Notes: a model not told the origin generated them from the letters alone. 25,580 bases of DNA from Candidatus Omnitrophota bacterium (GCA_018062515.1 JAGOSC010000036.1:1-25580); one strand, 5' to 3'. Positions 1-8,900 are shown, numbered from the stretch's first letter. Program-made: numbers and translations.

Positions 1-1139
1 GTGCGAGTGATCTCTGATTTTGAAACATCATCATTGGAAAGCACCGCTCTATCCAGTGCCGCTCCGCCGGAGAAATACTTGCGCGGAACGGTTTCTTGTG
101 ACGCCGTGTCATATTCGTCTTTAACATAATCAAACACGCCTTTTTGAAAAGACGCGACATATTGATCATAAATCTTTTGGATAATTTCTTTGTCGTCGAC
201 TTCAACACCTTTGATCTTTCCTTGATTAAAATAACCCTGACCAAATGATTCTTCTTTTAAGGAATTTTTGTACCAAGTCGCCAATAACATAGCGGTGTAA
301 ATCTGCCGTAAGTTCGCGAACAGTTTACCTTCATTCACTTCACGCTCAATCTCAGGAATCAAAATTTCACGGACAATCTCCGATGAAACTCCGCTGGTGA
401 TGTCCATATCTTTTTCGGTAATGTCGCCTAAGCCATGATTGGTACGGCCGCGATTTGCGTCTAGCGCCAAATAATCTTCTTCCAGCATAACTTTAAGATG
501 ATTCTCGACTAGAAAAACGCCACCTCTGTGTTCGTAAACTTTGGCTTCCTCCGGAACGATCCAGATTTTATTAAATGTGTTGACCGGCACGTCTGTGGTA
601 CCAAATTGTTCCTGGGCTTTGGCATAAACCCGTGTCCAAAATTTTTGTCCTAACGCGTCTTCAGGGTTCATTAATGAAGCGGTAAGTTGTTTTAAGAGAT
701 AATCTTGCGCCAAAAGATCGCGGCCCATTTCGGTTTGTCCTAGGACTTGCGGTGCGATGCGATTGCGTTCATAAGGTGAGAGATTCACCCAAAGGCTTTC
801 TTTGGGAACGGCCAAAGCGGCGATAAAATACCGTATGACCTTATCCGCTTCTTGTTTTAATTCTTCTTGGCTCAACTCATTTTGACCTTGATCAAACATA
901 AACTTGATATCCAGCGGATCAGTGGGCGTAAGATTAAGCCCTTTCATCAAAACAGGCTGAAAATTTAAAGTGGGTAGAACTAATGTCCCGGGAACGGGAA
1001 GATTAAGAACAGTCTGGGGCAATGCTTGAGCAAAGCTTAACCGCGCGGGAAGAATTGTCTGTGTAAAAAATGCGAAGATAATAAAACAGGAAAGAAATTT
1101 ATGGATGAATCTATTTTGAGAAAATTGTTGATTGAACAT
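1..1139 (-). CDS. Large secreted protein, Omnitrophota-type family (N-terminal part only)
   Basis: The frame is open from an ATG at 1139 to the left edge (379 codons), so the C-terminus lies outside. The start is preceded by a strong ribosome binding site (GGAGG, 6 nt before ATG). Residues 1-39 form a signal peptide: basic start, hydrophobic core around CFIIFAFF, and a likely SFA-QA cleavage site. A PVPGT segment follows, then an acidic, mostly helical region with the segment EMGRDLLAQDYLLKQL, and later IVREILIPEIEREVNEG and VPRKYFSGG. I recognise this arrangement from hypothetical, often very long, proteins of Omnitrophota; this is recollection, not an alignment. No catalytic motif is visible. 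Its function is unknown; export through the inner membrane is the only role the sequence supports. A good promoter lies at 1247-1275. Confidence 0.85.
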   Translation of the reverse strand, partial: MFNQQFSQNRFIHKFLSCFIIFAFFTQTILPARLSFAQALPQTVLNLPVPGTLVLPTLNFQPVLMKGLNLTPTDPLDIKFMFDQGQNELSQEELKQEADKVIRYFIAALAVPKESLWVNLSPYERNRIAPQVLGQTEMGRDLLAQDYLLKQLTASLMNPEDALGQKFWTRVYAKAQEQFGTTDVPVNTFNKIWIVPEEAKVYEHRGGVFLVENHLKVMLEEDYLALDANRGRTNHGLGDITEKDMDITSGVSSEIVREILIPEIEREVNEGKLFANLRQIYTAMLLATWYKNSLKEESFGQGYFNQGKIKGVEVDDKEIIQKIYDQYVASFQKGVFDYVKDEYDTASQETVPRKYFSGGAALDRAVLSNDDVSKSEITR

Positions 1140-1246
1140 GAATTACCTCCAATTAAACTAATAAAGAAAAATTAAAATGACAGAACAAAGTTAAAGTTTA
1201 ATCGGGGAATCATACATCGTGCGTAATTAACCGCACAGATATGGAA

Positions 1247-1275
1247 AGTATATATTACTAGTATATATTAGTCAA
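1247..1275 (-). promoter_or_regulatory. Sigma70-type promoter of the large secreted protein gene
   Basis: On the minus strand, TTGACT (1270-1275) and TATACT (1247-1252) are separated by exactly 17 bp, close to the -35/-10 consensus. Transcription would start near 1240, giving a leader of about 100 nt before the ATG at 1139. The promoter coincides with a tandem 13-bp repeat at 1247-1272 (12 of 13 positions identical). Confidence 0.7.
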
Positions 1276-1283
1276 TGTTCAGC

Positions 1284-1314
1284 TTGAAGATATTCAATTC
1301 TGCCATATCTTGAA
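1284..1314. repeat. Short inverted repeat just upstream of the large-protein promoter
   Basis: TTGAAGATAT (1284-1293) and ATATCTTGAA (1305-1314) pair with one mismatch around an 11-bp spacer. There is no T-run, so it is a poor intrinsic terminator. Its place between the 72-aa gene's stop and the promoter at 1247-1275 fits either a weak 3' end or a binding site. The role is undetermined. Confidence 0.35.
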
Positions 1315-1335
1315 TAAATACAATATGTTATGAAT

Positions 1336-1554
1336 CTAATAATTTTCTTTAATGAGGATGGCCTTTAGCTTCGCTGCAATCTTAACATATGAATAGCCAA
1401 CGATAAAAACAAATAAACCGATCGTGACATCAAATACATCCTGGTTGATCACGCCAATGAAGATAATCAAGACTCCTAGAAAAATCGGCAAAATCCCGCT
1501 GTTATGCGCGGTTTTACTTAAATTAGTTAATGCTTTTTGATTTTCATCTTTCAT
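1336..1554 (-). CDS. Small membrane protein, 72 aa
   Basis: The start chosen is the ATG at 1554, because AAAGGAG lies 6 nt upstream; a longer in-frame reading to 1680 would run into the gene upstream and lacks such a site. The protein has a short charged N-terminus (MKDENQKALTNLSK), then two hydrophobic segments at about residues 20-37 and 41-60, and a basic C-terminal tail (KIAAKLKAILIKENY). It looks like a two-helix inner-membrane hairpin. I do not recognise the family and no catalytic residues stand out. It follows another small membrane protein (1622-1960) on the same strand with a 67-bp gap that holds a candidate extended -10 promoter. Confidence 0.7.
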   Translation of the reverse strand: MKDENQKALTNLSKTAHNSGILPIFLGVLIIFIGVINQDVFDVTIGLFVFIVGYSYVKIAAKLKAILIKENY

Positions 1555-1576
1555 ATTTTTCTCCTTTAAGTGCCTT

Positions 1577-1585
1577 AGTATAACA
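1577..1585 (-). promoter_or_regulatory. Candidate extended -10 promoter of the 72-aa membrane protein gene
   Basis: On the minus strand the sequence reads TGTTATACT, that is TGn followed directly by TATACT, an extended -10 element. No good -35 hexamer is present at 16-18 bp. It sits 22 bp upstream of the start codon, leaving room for the AAAGGAG ribosome binding site in the transcript. Confidence 0.4.
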
Positions 1586-1621
1586 TCATTTAAAAGGATG
1601 AAAAGAATAAAGAAATTGGAT

Positions 1622-1960
1622 TTAAGCAAAAGAAATAGAATAGTAGAAAAAACAGTAGGCGAGGGAAATACAGAAAACAATCTTAAAAGTATTGAACGTG
1701 ACGCATAATGCCGTCGATCTAATAGACATAAACCTTCCTTGATAAATCAAAGAAGGATGATTTTTCACGATCACTGAAACCGCCGCTGCAATAATGCCCA
1801 ACAAAAGAATATCGAGCATATATATCTCTCGGATATTCATATACCCCAAATCCATCATCGGAATGATATTACGCATGTAGGCATAAAGAAAAAATATGGT
1901 ACCCATAAAAACGAATAAAAGATTGATAATATTTCGAATAGAAATTCGGGTGATGAGCAT
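1622..1960 (-). CDS. Small integral membrane protein, 112 aa
   Basis: The ATG at 1960 has GAGGG 8 nt upstream (GAGGGAATTGACCTATG). The protein is strongly hydrophobic, with four probable transmembrane segments at about residues 10-29, 46-66, 80-95 and 96-110, and a short loop rich in Met and Tyr (MRNIIPMMDLGYMNIREIY). It resembles small DUF-type membrane proteins, but I cannot assign a family. The upstream gap (1961-2103) contains a perfect 10-bp-arm palindrome that could control it. Confidence 0.65.
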   Translation of the reverse strand: MLITRISIRNIINLLFVFMGTIFFLYAYMRNIIPMMDLGYMNIREIYMLDILLLGIIAAAVSVIVKNHPSLIYQGRFMSIRSTALCVTFNTFKIVFCISLAYCFFYYSISFA

Positions 1961-2037
1961 AGGTCAATTCCCTCACATGTAAGTTATAAGCAACTGTAAC
2001 ATATTTGTCGGAATATGACCAATTTATCTTAATTCCC

Positions 2038-2064
2038 ATAAGTTGTTTATATACAACAACTTAT
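2038..2064. repeat. Perfect inverted repeat, 10-bp arms, 7-bp spacer
   Basis: ATAAGTTGTT (2038-2047) and AACAACTTAT (2055-2064) are exact reverse complements around TATATAC. It lies 40 bp after the FIST gene stop and 78 bp before the small membrane protein start at 1960. The arms are AT-rich and no T-run follows on either strand, so an operator is more likely than an intrinsic terminator, although an mRNA 3' hairpin is possible. Confidence 0.6.
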
Positions 2065-2103
2065 ATTTCAATATATGCGCCGCTCATCCTCCGTCCGCAT
2101 CTT

Positions 2104-3261
2104 TTATGAAAACACCACAATACTGTCCGTAAATCCATGAATAAAATTCTTCCCGCCTATCGGCCCAATTTCACCCACCGAAAAGAATCCGGAAACCGGA
2201 ATAGGACCGATATATTTTTGAATAAGCTTTATATCGTGATTCGGCTCTTTAAACAAACCAGCTCCGCGACCATTGCAGGAAAAAATCATGGCGCCTCGCG
2301 GTTTTGATGTTTTCATTTTTTTCTGAAAAGACGTTAACAACTGAGTCAAATCATCTTTGGCGGTTTTCGCGTCACGAATATGGATTTGAATGGTTTGCCC
2401 GGGCTTGATCACGTCTCCGATGGACACCGCACCGGTTTCTTGATCGACACCCGTCACACTTCTAATTAGGAAATCCCCGCGGCTTAAATCGTGTTTATAT
2501 TCATTAGTCACGACGCCGATTAATAAAGCTTGCTGAATCAACTTCTGTTCCTCATCGGACAGTTTTAAAAATATTTTTCTTAACACGTGAAGAAATGGCT
2601 CACCGGCAATTTCATAAATGATATTTTTCTCCGCTTTAGTGACGATGTAACTTTCACCGACGGGCCTGCATCCTTGAGAAACAATGACATCCATTTTCAC
2701 ATCACCCGAAACGACCATACCTATAATTCCTTGATTATACGATTGCTGATTAATCATCAATACATTACCTTTCGCCGACGAAGCACCGCTGGCTAATCCG
2801 CCGACAATGGCTGAACCCGCGTAAGCCTTGTTCATTCCGAGAATAAACCGATTGAGATCGACGAGAAATGGATCGGGAAAGAGAAAAAATGTTGGATTAT
2901 CTTGAGGATATATGTCAAAAAAATTATGAAAATCCTGGTCTAATGAAAATTTTTCTATTTGTTTTTGGTCGATAAAAAATGGTTTGATTTTCGCCTCAGG
3001 CAGCTTTGCTAAAAATAAGACCGCAGCCGGGTGATTCTCCAGCTCTACTTCGCTTCCAATAACTCCGGCTGAAGTACAGGCGACGAAGTTTTTGATGTTC
3101 ACTTCTTCATGAAGACGGCGGGCAATATCTTCGATATGACTCTTTGAGTGGGGGGTTATAAACAATACGCCCATATCGAAATCATTCCCGACGTGGTCGG
3201 TTAATTGCCGAACCACCTGCTCAGGGTCTATAGATGTAGACGTGGTTGATTTAAATTCCAT
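2104..3261 (-). CDS. FIST domain sensory protein (FIST_N + FIST_C), 385 aa
   Basis: The protein matches the FIST fold, a small-ligand (probably amino-acid) sensing module. FIST_N spans about residues 30-220, with TSAGVIG near residue 65 and a glycine-rich VGGLASGA near 155. FIST_C spans about 230-380, with the hallmark FSCNGRG at 327-333 and GFFSVGEIGPIGG near 348-360. There is no signal peptide or output domain (no GGDEF, histidine kinase or HAMP), so it is a stand-alone cytoplasmic sensor or binding protein. The ATG at 3261 has an in-frame TGA two codons upstream, so it is the first possible start, but it lacks a clear ribosome binding site. It follows the M20 peptidase gene by 36 bp in the same cluster, suggesting that it senses something handled by its neighbours. 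Confidence 0.85.
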   Translation of the reverse strand: MEFKSTTSTSIDPEQVVRQLTDHVGNDFDMGVLFITPHSKSHIEDIARRLHEEVNIKNFVACTSAGVIGSEVELENHPAAVLFLAKLPEAKIKPFFIDQKQIEKFSLDQDFHNFFDIYPQDNPTFFLFPDPFLVDLNRFILGMNKAYAGSAIVGGLASGASSAKGNVLMINQQSYNQGIIGMVVSGDVKMDVIVSQGCRPVGESYIVTKAEKNIIYEIAGEPFLHVLRKIFLKLSDEEQKLIQQALLIGVVTNEYKHDLSRGDFLIRSVTGVDQETGAVSIGDVIKPGQTIQIHIRDAKTAKDDLTQLLTSFQKKMKTSKPRGAMIFSCNGRGAGLFKEPNHDIKLIQKYIGPIPVSGFFSVGEIGPIGGKNFIHGFTDSIVVFS

Positions 3262-3297
3262 GTTTCAATATAGCTGGATGAATTATTTGCGAAATGG

Positions 3298-4425
3298 CTA
3301 CTTCAATAATACTTTGGTTAAATATTTTTCGTAAATTTTATAAAATGTGACCATGGATTCAATATTAATCCATTCATCCGTCGTATGCAAATTCCCGACG
3401 AGGGGACGGGAAATCATAACCGGTATGTCTTTCATGGAAAAAAACCGCGCGTCGCTGGCGCCATCATCCCGCACCAAGACCGTTGGTTGTCCGGTTACTT
3501 CTTGAATCACTTTCTTATACTCATTATCCGGAGAAAGACGAGTTGGCTCGGCGCTGATAATAATGTCCATTCGCATATTTTCACCCAATATCTCTTTAAT
3601 GTGTTTCCTCATTTTCTTGACCGTGTACGGAGCGGGAAATCGAACGTCGAGAATAGCGCTAGCATCACACGGAATACGGTTAATTTGTTTATTTTCCGTT
3701 CCTAACATGGTCACCGCGCACGTCGGGTACCATTTGTCGTCCTTCTCACGATTTTCCTGCATCACTTTAAACGATGTTTTTAAATATACCAATTTATCCA
3801 TCATCTCTTCAATCGGATTCACGCCAAACCAGGGCCGGGCGGAATGCGCTGATTTTCCTTTGCATGACACTTTCAAATGCAAAATACCCTTTTCCTCGAT
3901 GGTCACGTGATTAAGCGAACCGCCGTCGGGAATCATAGCTTTGTGGGCGCGCAAACCTTTTTTATTCACCAAAAATCCGATGCCCGATTCTCCTCCCGTC
4001 TCTTCATCCGACGTGATGGCAATGCCTAATGAGGCCTTGGGGGATTGAATATGGATGTATCGAAAAATTTCCAACAAAATGGCAATGGCTCCTTTCATAT
4101 CTCCTGCGCCGGGGCCATAAATACGTCCGTTTTCAATATGAGAACGGTAACTGGAAACGTCTTCGTGTTCAATGACATCAATATGTCCGCACATGAGTAT
4201 CTTTGGCTTTGTAATTCCTTTTGGCATAGCGACGAGCGATGGAATACCGTTGTCTTCATATTCGACCACCTCAAGATGCCGAAGAGATTCCAAATGATTT
4301 TTAATGACTTCAAAAGCCTTTTGACGATCTTCCGGACGAGAAGGTATGCTGGGAATCAACATCAAGTCTCTGGTTAATGCGACGAGCCTAGCCTCCAAAG
4401 AATCGTGATTGTTTTTCTTAGACAC
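3298..4425 (-). CDS. M20-family metallopeptidase / amidohydrolase (DapE/ArgE/CPG2-like), 375 aa
   Basis: This is a di-zinc amide hydrolase of the M20 clan. Numbering from the chosen start, the metal site is complete: GHID (H81, D83), GAGDMKG (D109), DEETGG (catalytic E141, metal E142), PDGG (D167) and a C-terminal NLHTTDEW histidine. SAHSARPWFGVNP opens the dimerisation (lid) domain. The likely start is a GTG at 4425, with GGAG 9 nt upstream. The longer frame starts at a TTG at 4452 that has no ribosome binding site and would lie deeper inside the preceding gene. The GTG overlaps the end of the ATP-grasp gene by 8 bp, so the two are translationally coupled. The substrate cannot be read from sequence. 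DapE, ArgE, carboxypeptidase G2-like or dipeptidase roles are all possible; DapE is less favoured because no other lysine genes are nearby. Confidence 0.88.
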   Translation of the reverse strand: MSKKNNHDSLEARLVALTRDLMLIPSIPSRPEDRQKAFEVIKNHLESLRHLEVVEYEDNGIPSLVAMPKGITKPKILMCGHIDVIEHEDVSSYRSHIENGRIYGPGAGDMKGAIAILLEIFRYIHIQSPKASLGIAITSDEETGGESGIGFLVNKKGLRAHKAMIPDGGSLNHVTIEEKGILHLKVSCKGKSAHSARPWFGVNPIEEMMDKLVYLKTSFKVMQENREKDDKWYPTCAVTMLGTENKQINRIPCDASAILDVRFPAPYTVKKMRKHIKEILGENMRMDIIISAEPTRLSPDNEYKKVIQEVTGQPTVLVRDDGASDARFFSMKDIPVMISRPLVGNLHTTDEWINIESMVTFYKIYEKYLTKVLLK

Positions 4426-5782
4426 GTTCGTATTCTCCTTTGATACAATCAAACTCCTGCCAACGTTTTAACAAACCAAACACATCATTTACTTCCGGCC
4501 CTAAAAATAAAAACTGTCCTTTGACTATTTCTTCCATTTCATGCGCATTAAAATTAAAAGGCATAATACCTTGAGACATACCGGGCTTAAAAAGCAGTCC
4601 TTTATCATTTAAAACATCGAAAATGCTCTTCGCTGTCCGGCCTGAATTAAAACAAATATTACGCATGAGCCAAGCGCCCTTCGGTAAAAATGTCCTCGCC
4701 AAAATGGATGGATAAGTTGCACCGGTGATGCGCGCGTTAATTTCACAAATTCGGACCTCAATTTTTTTATGATAAGCTATCACCTGAAAATCAATGCTGC
4801 CGGTCCCGCGGTAACCTTGATCAAACAACCATTGTCCGGCAACCTCCGCCTGATCAAACAGTTCCCGATGACAATCAAAGCCATGCGAAAGAAACACCGG
4901 CGGTGCAACGTTCCCCTCATGAATGCAATCAGGATTTAATATTTGGTCAGTTAAATCATAAATATATACATTTTGATCGTCGACAAATATCTGAACGCTT
5001 GGCGACCCCACAAACTTCACACCCTCGACGGTTTCATCAATCCAACCTTGAACCAGGACTTTTTTCTCAAAAAATAAATATTCCGGCATTTTAATATTTT
5101 CAAAGGATTGATCCAAAGAAACCTTATGCATGCCGACCCCGGAAAATCCAATCGGCGCTTTGACAACGACATGGTGATATCCATCAGCCTTTAAAGTTTG
5201 CATACATTTCTTGATGCTTTCGACGGAATCAGCCTCGTAAGAATCAAATACTGCCAAATCCATTGTCTGGAGAAATTGATGCAGAAGTAATTTATTATTT
5301 CCATTACGGCAACCTTGTTTTGTTCCAATTAATCTTTTTCCCGTTATCTCGGCCAAATTCATCATCGCACTGTCCACCAAATACCCGTCTAGATAATCGA
5401 CTTTGCTTTGAAGAAGAAGACGAATTAATTCTTTAGATTTCTCGGGATAATCATCTTTCTTTTCGGCAAACATTTCATACATTTCATAGGGAAATATCTG
5501 AATCTCGGGTAATGACAATTTAAGGTCATTCGTAAAATATGTGATTAACTGATCATTCGGAGGGACTTCTAAGAAAAGGATATTATGCGGGCCGCGATAA
5601 ATCAAATTGATCAATGGCACCAGGCGGCTTCCGTATGTTTCCAAGGCGCCAATTTCGCTTTTTAGAATATTCGTTTCCGACATATTTCCGTAAAACAACG
5701 AAAGCATATTCGCCAAAAATGCGACGGACCGGTCCCAAAACGGCGGAATTTGACCAGGAATTTGATGGATTTTTACGGACAT
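4418..5782 (-). CDS. ATP-grasp enzyme, probable carboxylate-amine/peptide ligase (PGM1-like), 454 aa
   Basis: An ATP-grasp fold is visible after a pre-ATP-grasp region (about residues 30-150, with LYRGP-like and LFLEVPPND segments). Key parts are VVKAPIGFSGVGM (ATP-binding K208), the hinge VLVQGWID near 243-250, GSIDFQV near 328, and CEINARITGATYP, where E347, N349 and R351 form the Mg/phosphate site. The pre-ATP-grasp region and the C-terminal QGIMPFNFN segment remind me of PGM1-type peptide ligases, which join a carboxylate to an amine; this is an inference. The ATG at 5782 is chosen because AAGGA lies 4 nt upstream; the longer frame begins with a TTG at 5797. The cytoplasmic ligase overlaps a coupled M20 amide hydrolase and is followed by a FIST sensor. 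No clear promoter was found between 5783 and 5889. Confidence 0.82.
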   Translation of the reverse strand: MSVKIHQIPGQIPPFWDRSVAFLANMLSLFYGNMSETNILKSEIGALETYGSRLVPLINLIYRGPHNILFLEVPPNDQLITYFTNDLKLSLPEIQIFPYEMYEMFAEKKDDYPEKSKELIRLLLQSKVDYLDGYLVDSAMMNLAEITGKRLIGTKQGCRNGNNKLLLHQFLQTMDLAVFDSYEADSVESIKKCMQTLKADGYHHVVVKAPIGFSGVGMHKVSLDQSFENIKMPEYLFFEKKVLVQGWIDETVEGVKFVGSPSVQIFVDDQNVYIYDLTDQILNPDCIHEGNVAPPVFLSHGFDCHRELFDQAEVAGQWLFDQGYRGTGSIDFQVIAYHKKIEVRICEINARITGATYPSILARTFLPKGAWLMRNICFNSGRTAKSIFDVLNDKGLLFKPGMSQGIMPFNFNAHEMEEIVKGQFLFLGPEVNDVFGLLKRWQEFDCIKGEYERV

Positions 5783-5889
5783 GTTTTCCTTCGGCAAAAT
5801 ATATTTTTATTATTTTAGCTAAGATTAGAATGGAAAGGGATAATTTTTATTTTATTCGGCTGGATAAATTAAAATAGTCTAGTTGTCAT

Positions 5890-5933
5890 AAAAAAAGACG
5901 GGCTCAATTTCAATATTCCAAGAAACTGAGCCC
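5890..5933 (-). terminator. Strong intrinsic terminator of the C25-like gene
   Basis: On the minus strand, GGGCTCAGTTTC and GAAATTGAGCCC form a 12-bp stem with one mismatch and a 10-nt loop. A seven-T run follows 3 nt later (plus-strand A-run 5890-5896). It begins 37 bp after the stop of the C25-like gene and separates it from the ATP-grasp cluster. Confidence 0.88.
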
Positions 5934-5970
5934 ATCCTTAATTGATCACTTATTTAAAAAATCCACCTTT

Positions 5971-8900
5971 TTAATACCGCAGATTTTTTAGCTTTTTATT
6001 TTGATCTGAATTCACTTTCATTGTTTGATTATTGTCCACGGCAAGAGCTTCAAAATCCAAGGACTGGCCTTGCATTTCCGACGGTTGAAACGGCCCGACT
6101 CCCTCTGGAGGAACAATTTGTTCGCCCTGTATAAAAACATAATTCTCTAAACTCGGTAAAATATAATGATCCGCCATTCCTTCGAGATAATAGGTAGTGT
6201 AATTACCTTCGGCGTCCGTTCTAACTCTTTCAATCACCCGTCCGTTTTTTATAACATTAATGGTGACACCGGACTTCCCCACCCGCTGACCATTGACTAG
6301 TTCCGACACATTCCCAAAGATCTTGGGGGCAGTCATTGAATGGCCTTCAAACTGGATTGAAGTACTTTGCACATAATACGGCATAATTGGTCCGTACCCT
6401 TCCGGAGGAATAGGTAGAAAGTCTTGGGTAAATTCATAACCCGGAAAGCTCGGCATAATATAATAATCCAACAATCCTCCCAACTCAGATGATATGTATT
6501 TTCCTTCAGCATTCGTGGTCAACGTTTCAATGACCTCTCCGTTTCTAATAATCGCAACGCTCACACCCGGCTTCCCCACTACCTCGCCATCAACCATTTC
6601 CTGCACAATTCCCCTAATCTGTATGTCCGTCAATTTATGAGCATCAAATGCTATTGGTTGGCTTTGCAATTCATGCGGTTTAATCGGACCGTAGCCGCCG
6701 GGAGGAATCATGTCAGAGCCTTGTGTAAAGTTATAACCTGGTAAACTCGGCAGGAAATAATGATCCGCCATTCCTTCCAGATGGGATGATGTAAATTTGC
6801 CGTCAGCATCGGTGAACAAAGTTTCAATCACCTGCCCGTTTTTTATGACATTGATACTCACACCTGGCTTTGGTACTGGTTCGCCTTCAATCATTTGCTG
6901 CACATATCCCGAAATCTGAAAATCTATTTGAAAAACATCAAAATCCAATTGATGCTGATACACTTCCCCTGGTTTAAACGGCCCATATCCTTCAGGAGGT
7001 AAAGGTTGTCCTCCTCTTCCAAAGGCATAATGCGCTAAACGTGGCCGAATGTAGTGATCCGCCTGGCTTTCCAAGTAAGGTGTCCAATATAAACCGCGAT
7101 TTTGGTCATCTGTGTTTTGTGTAGTCACTGTGTCGACCACCTGCCTGTTTTTTATAATATCAATACTCACGCCCGGTTTCCCAGTCCATCCGACGCCAGA
7201 GATAAATTCTTTCACAGTACCAATGAACTGATTCCCTGGTCGGATCACGGTAATCCTGACGAGCATTTTTGCTTCATTGCCTTCTGAATCTCGTGCTTTA
7301 AAAAGAATCGGATACTGAAACTTCTGACCTGTTTCCGGGGTCCAGCTGAATGTACCTGGCCCTATTCCCGTATAACTAAAAGACGCGCCGATGGTCGAAA
7401 GCAGATCTCCATTCTCGAGAGTAGCATCAATTTTGACACCACCACCTTCCGGGTCAATGGCTCTGACAGGAAGTTGGTAAAGTTTTCCCTCGGTGATTGA
7501 AGGATTGTTAATATTCTCAAAAGTGGGCGGCAAATTAATGTTGTTATTATTTAAATAAACATCGGTAACCGTTTTAACATGCCGGTGGCCCGACTTAACG
7601 ACGTCGAGGGTCAAGGTATACCATCCGTCTTCAACAAGATTCTTTTGGTCTGTATTCCATACCCCGAGAGTATCACCCAAAACCGGAGTGGTGGATGAAG
7701 TAATGAGAACATTTTCACGAGGACTATATTTCGGCGCATAAAAAAGATCATAATGCTCAAAATTCACAGCATCCATTATACCTTGAACCTTAACATCACC
7801 TTGAACAACAGCATTGTTGGCCGGTTCCGTAATCGCAACGTCTTCCTGGATCATGACCGTCATCTCCGGATCGCCCAAAAGAGTGAATGAATGCAAAGCA
7901 TGTATATAAGGGTATGCTGTGTAAGGAATCATTGTGGACTTAGCATATGCTAACATTTGTCCGAGACGAGTTATTCGCTTACCAAAAAGTGCACTATATA
8001 TCTCAGTACCCAACCCCATTGTAAGAACATACACATCACGGCTATAACCAAAAAAAGCTACACCTCCGCCGGTAGGATTCGTTATCCAGTGTTCTGCAAT
8101 AGCGTCAAAATCAAATGCGGCAGCCCACGGACCGGTAGACGTCATGATTGACGATGCGTTCTTATTTATCAAGGCGTCGATATCCTCAATCGTGAGGAAA
8201 GAATAAAGTTCAGAACCAAAATGCAAATGCATCTGTGGAGATATGTGCGGTATACCGCTAGCGCCATCGATGTGATTGATCAAATGATGCCCTTCATTGA
8301 TAGCATCTCGGGCTTGGTCGTGATATCCGTAAATTTCACGGCCGTAATACTTGGTCGCCGGCTTAACTGTTTCAGGAAGGATATTCTCGTCGATAAAATC
8401 ATTGGTGATGCCGCCGGTATCACTAAGGAACTTATTGCCGAATAACAGTACGCGTTTAAAATAACGCGGCGCAAAAACATCATAATTCAAAACCTTGTTA
8501 ACAAAGGCCGCCATCTCGGCAAAATCTTTCGCTGGGGCTCGGCCGACAAAAACATCCGCGTATTTATCCAACCTGTCGCCGCTCTCGCCGAAAATATTAT
8601 TCCCGTTAAAATCCCAATCCCCGTCGAGGTCAGAATAATACAGGTCCGACGGAAGTTCCTCGGGTCTAACATAACGCGTCTGGACAATATTCGTATCCCC
8701 GCCGAGCAAGACCCACAAAACACCATTCGCTTTATGGACTTTGATGATATAGTTTCTAATCTTTTCCGGAAAATCTCGGCCTGGCATAGTGACTTCAATA
8801 TTCTCCACGGTTTCCAGATGGACGGAAAGCCCGCGGGAGATTTTGTGAGAAATCAAAGGATCAAAAACCCCACTGTCGCGGAAATCATTACTGGTAATGA

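Noticed and set aside
4426..4452. Longer M20 peptidase start at a TTG (4452)
   Set aside because: It has no ribosome binding site and would extend the overlap with the ATP-grasp gene. The GTG at 4425 with GGAG 9 nt upstream is better.
6043..7221. Regularly spaced ~300-bp repeats suggesting a CRISPR-like or tandem DNA array
   Set aside because: The repetition is at protein level inside one open frame, with diverged DNA and a period set by 92-99 residues. These are duplicated domains.
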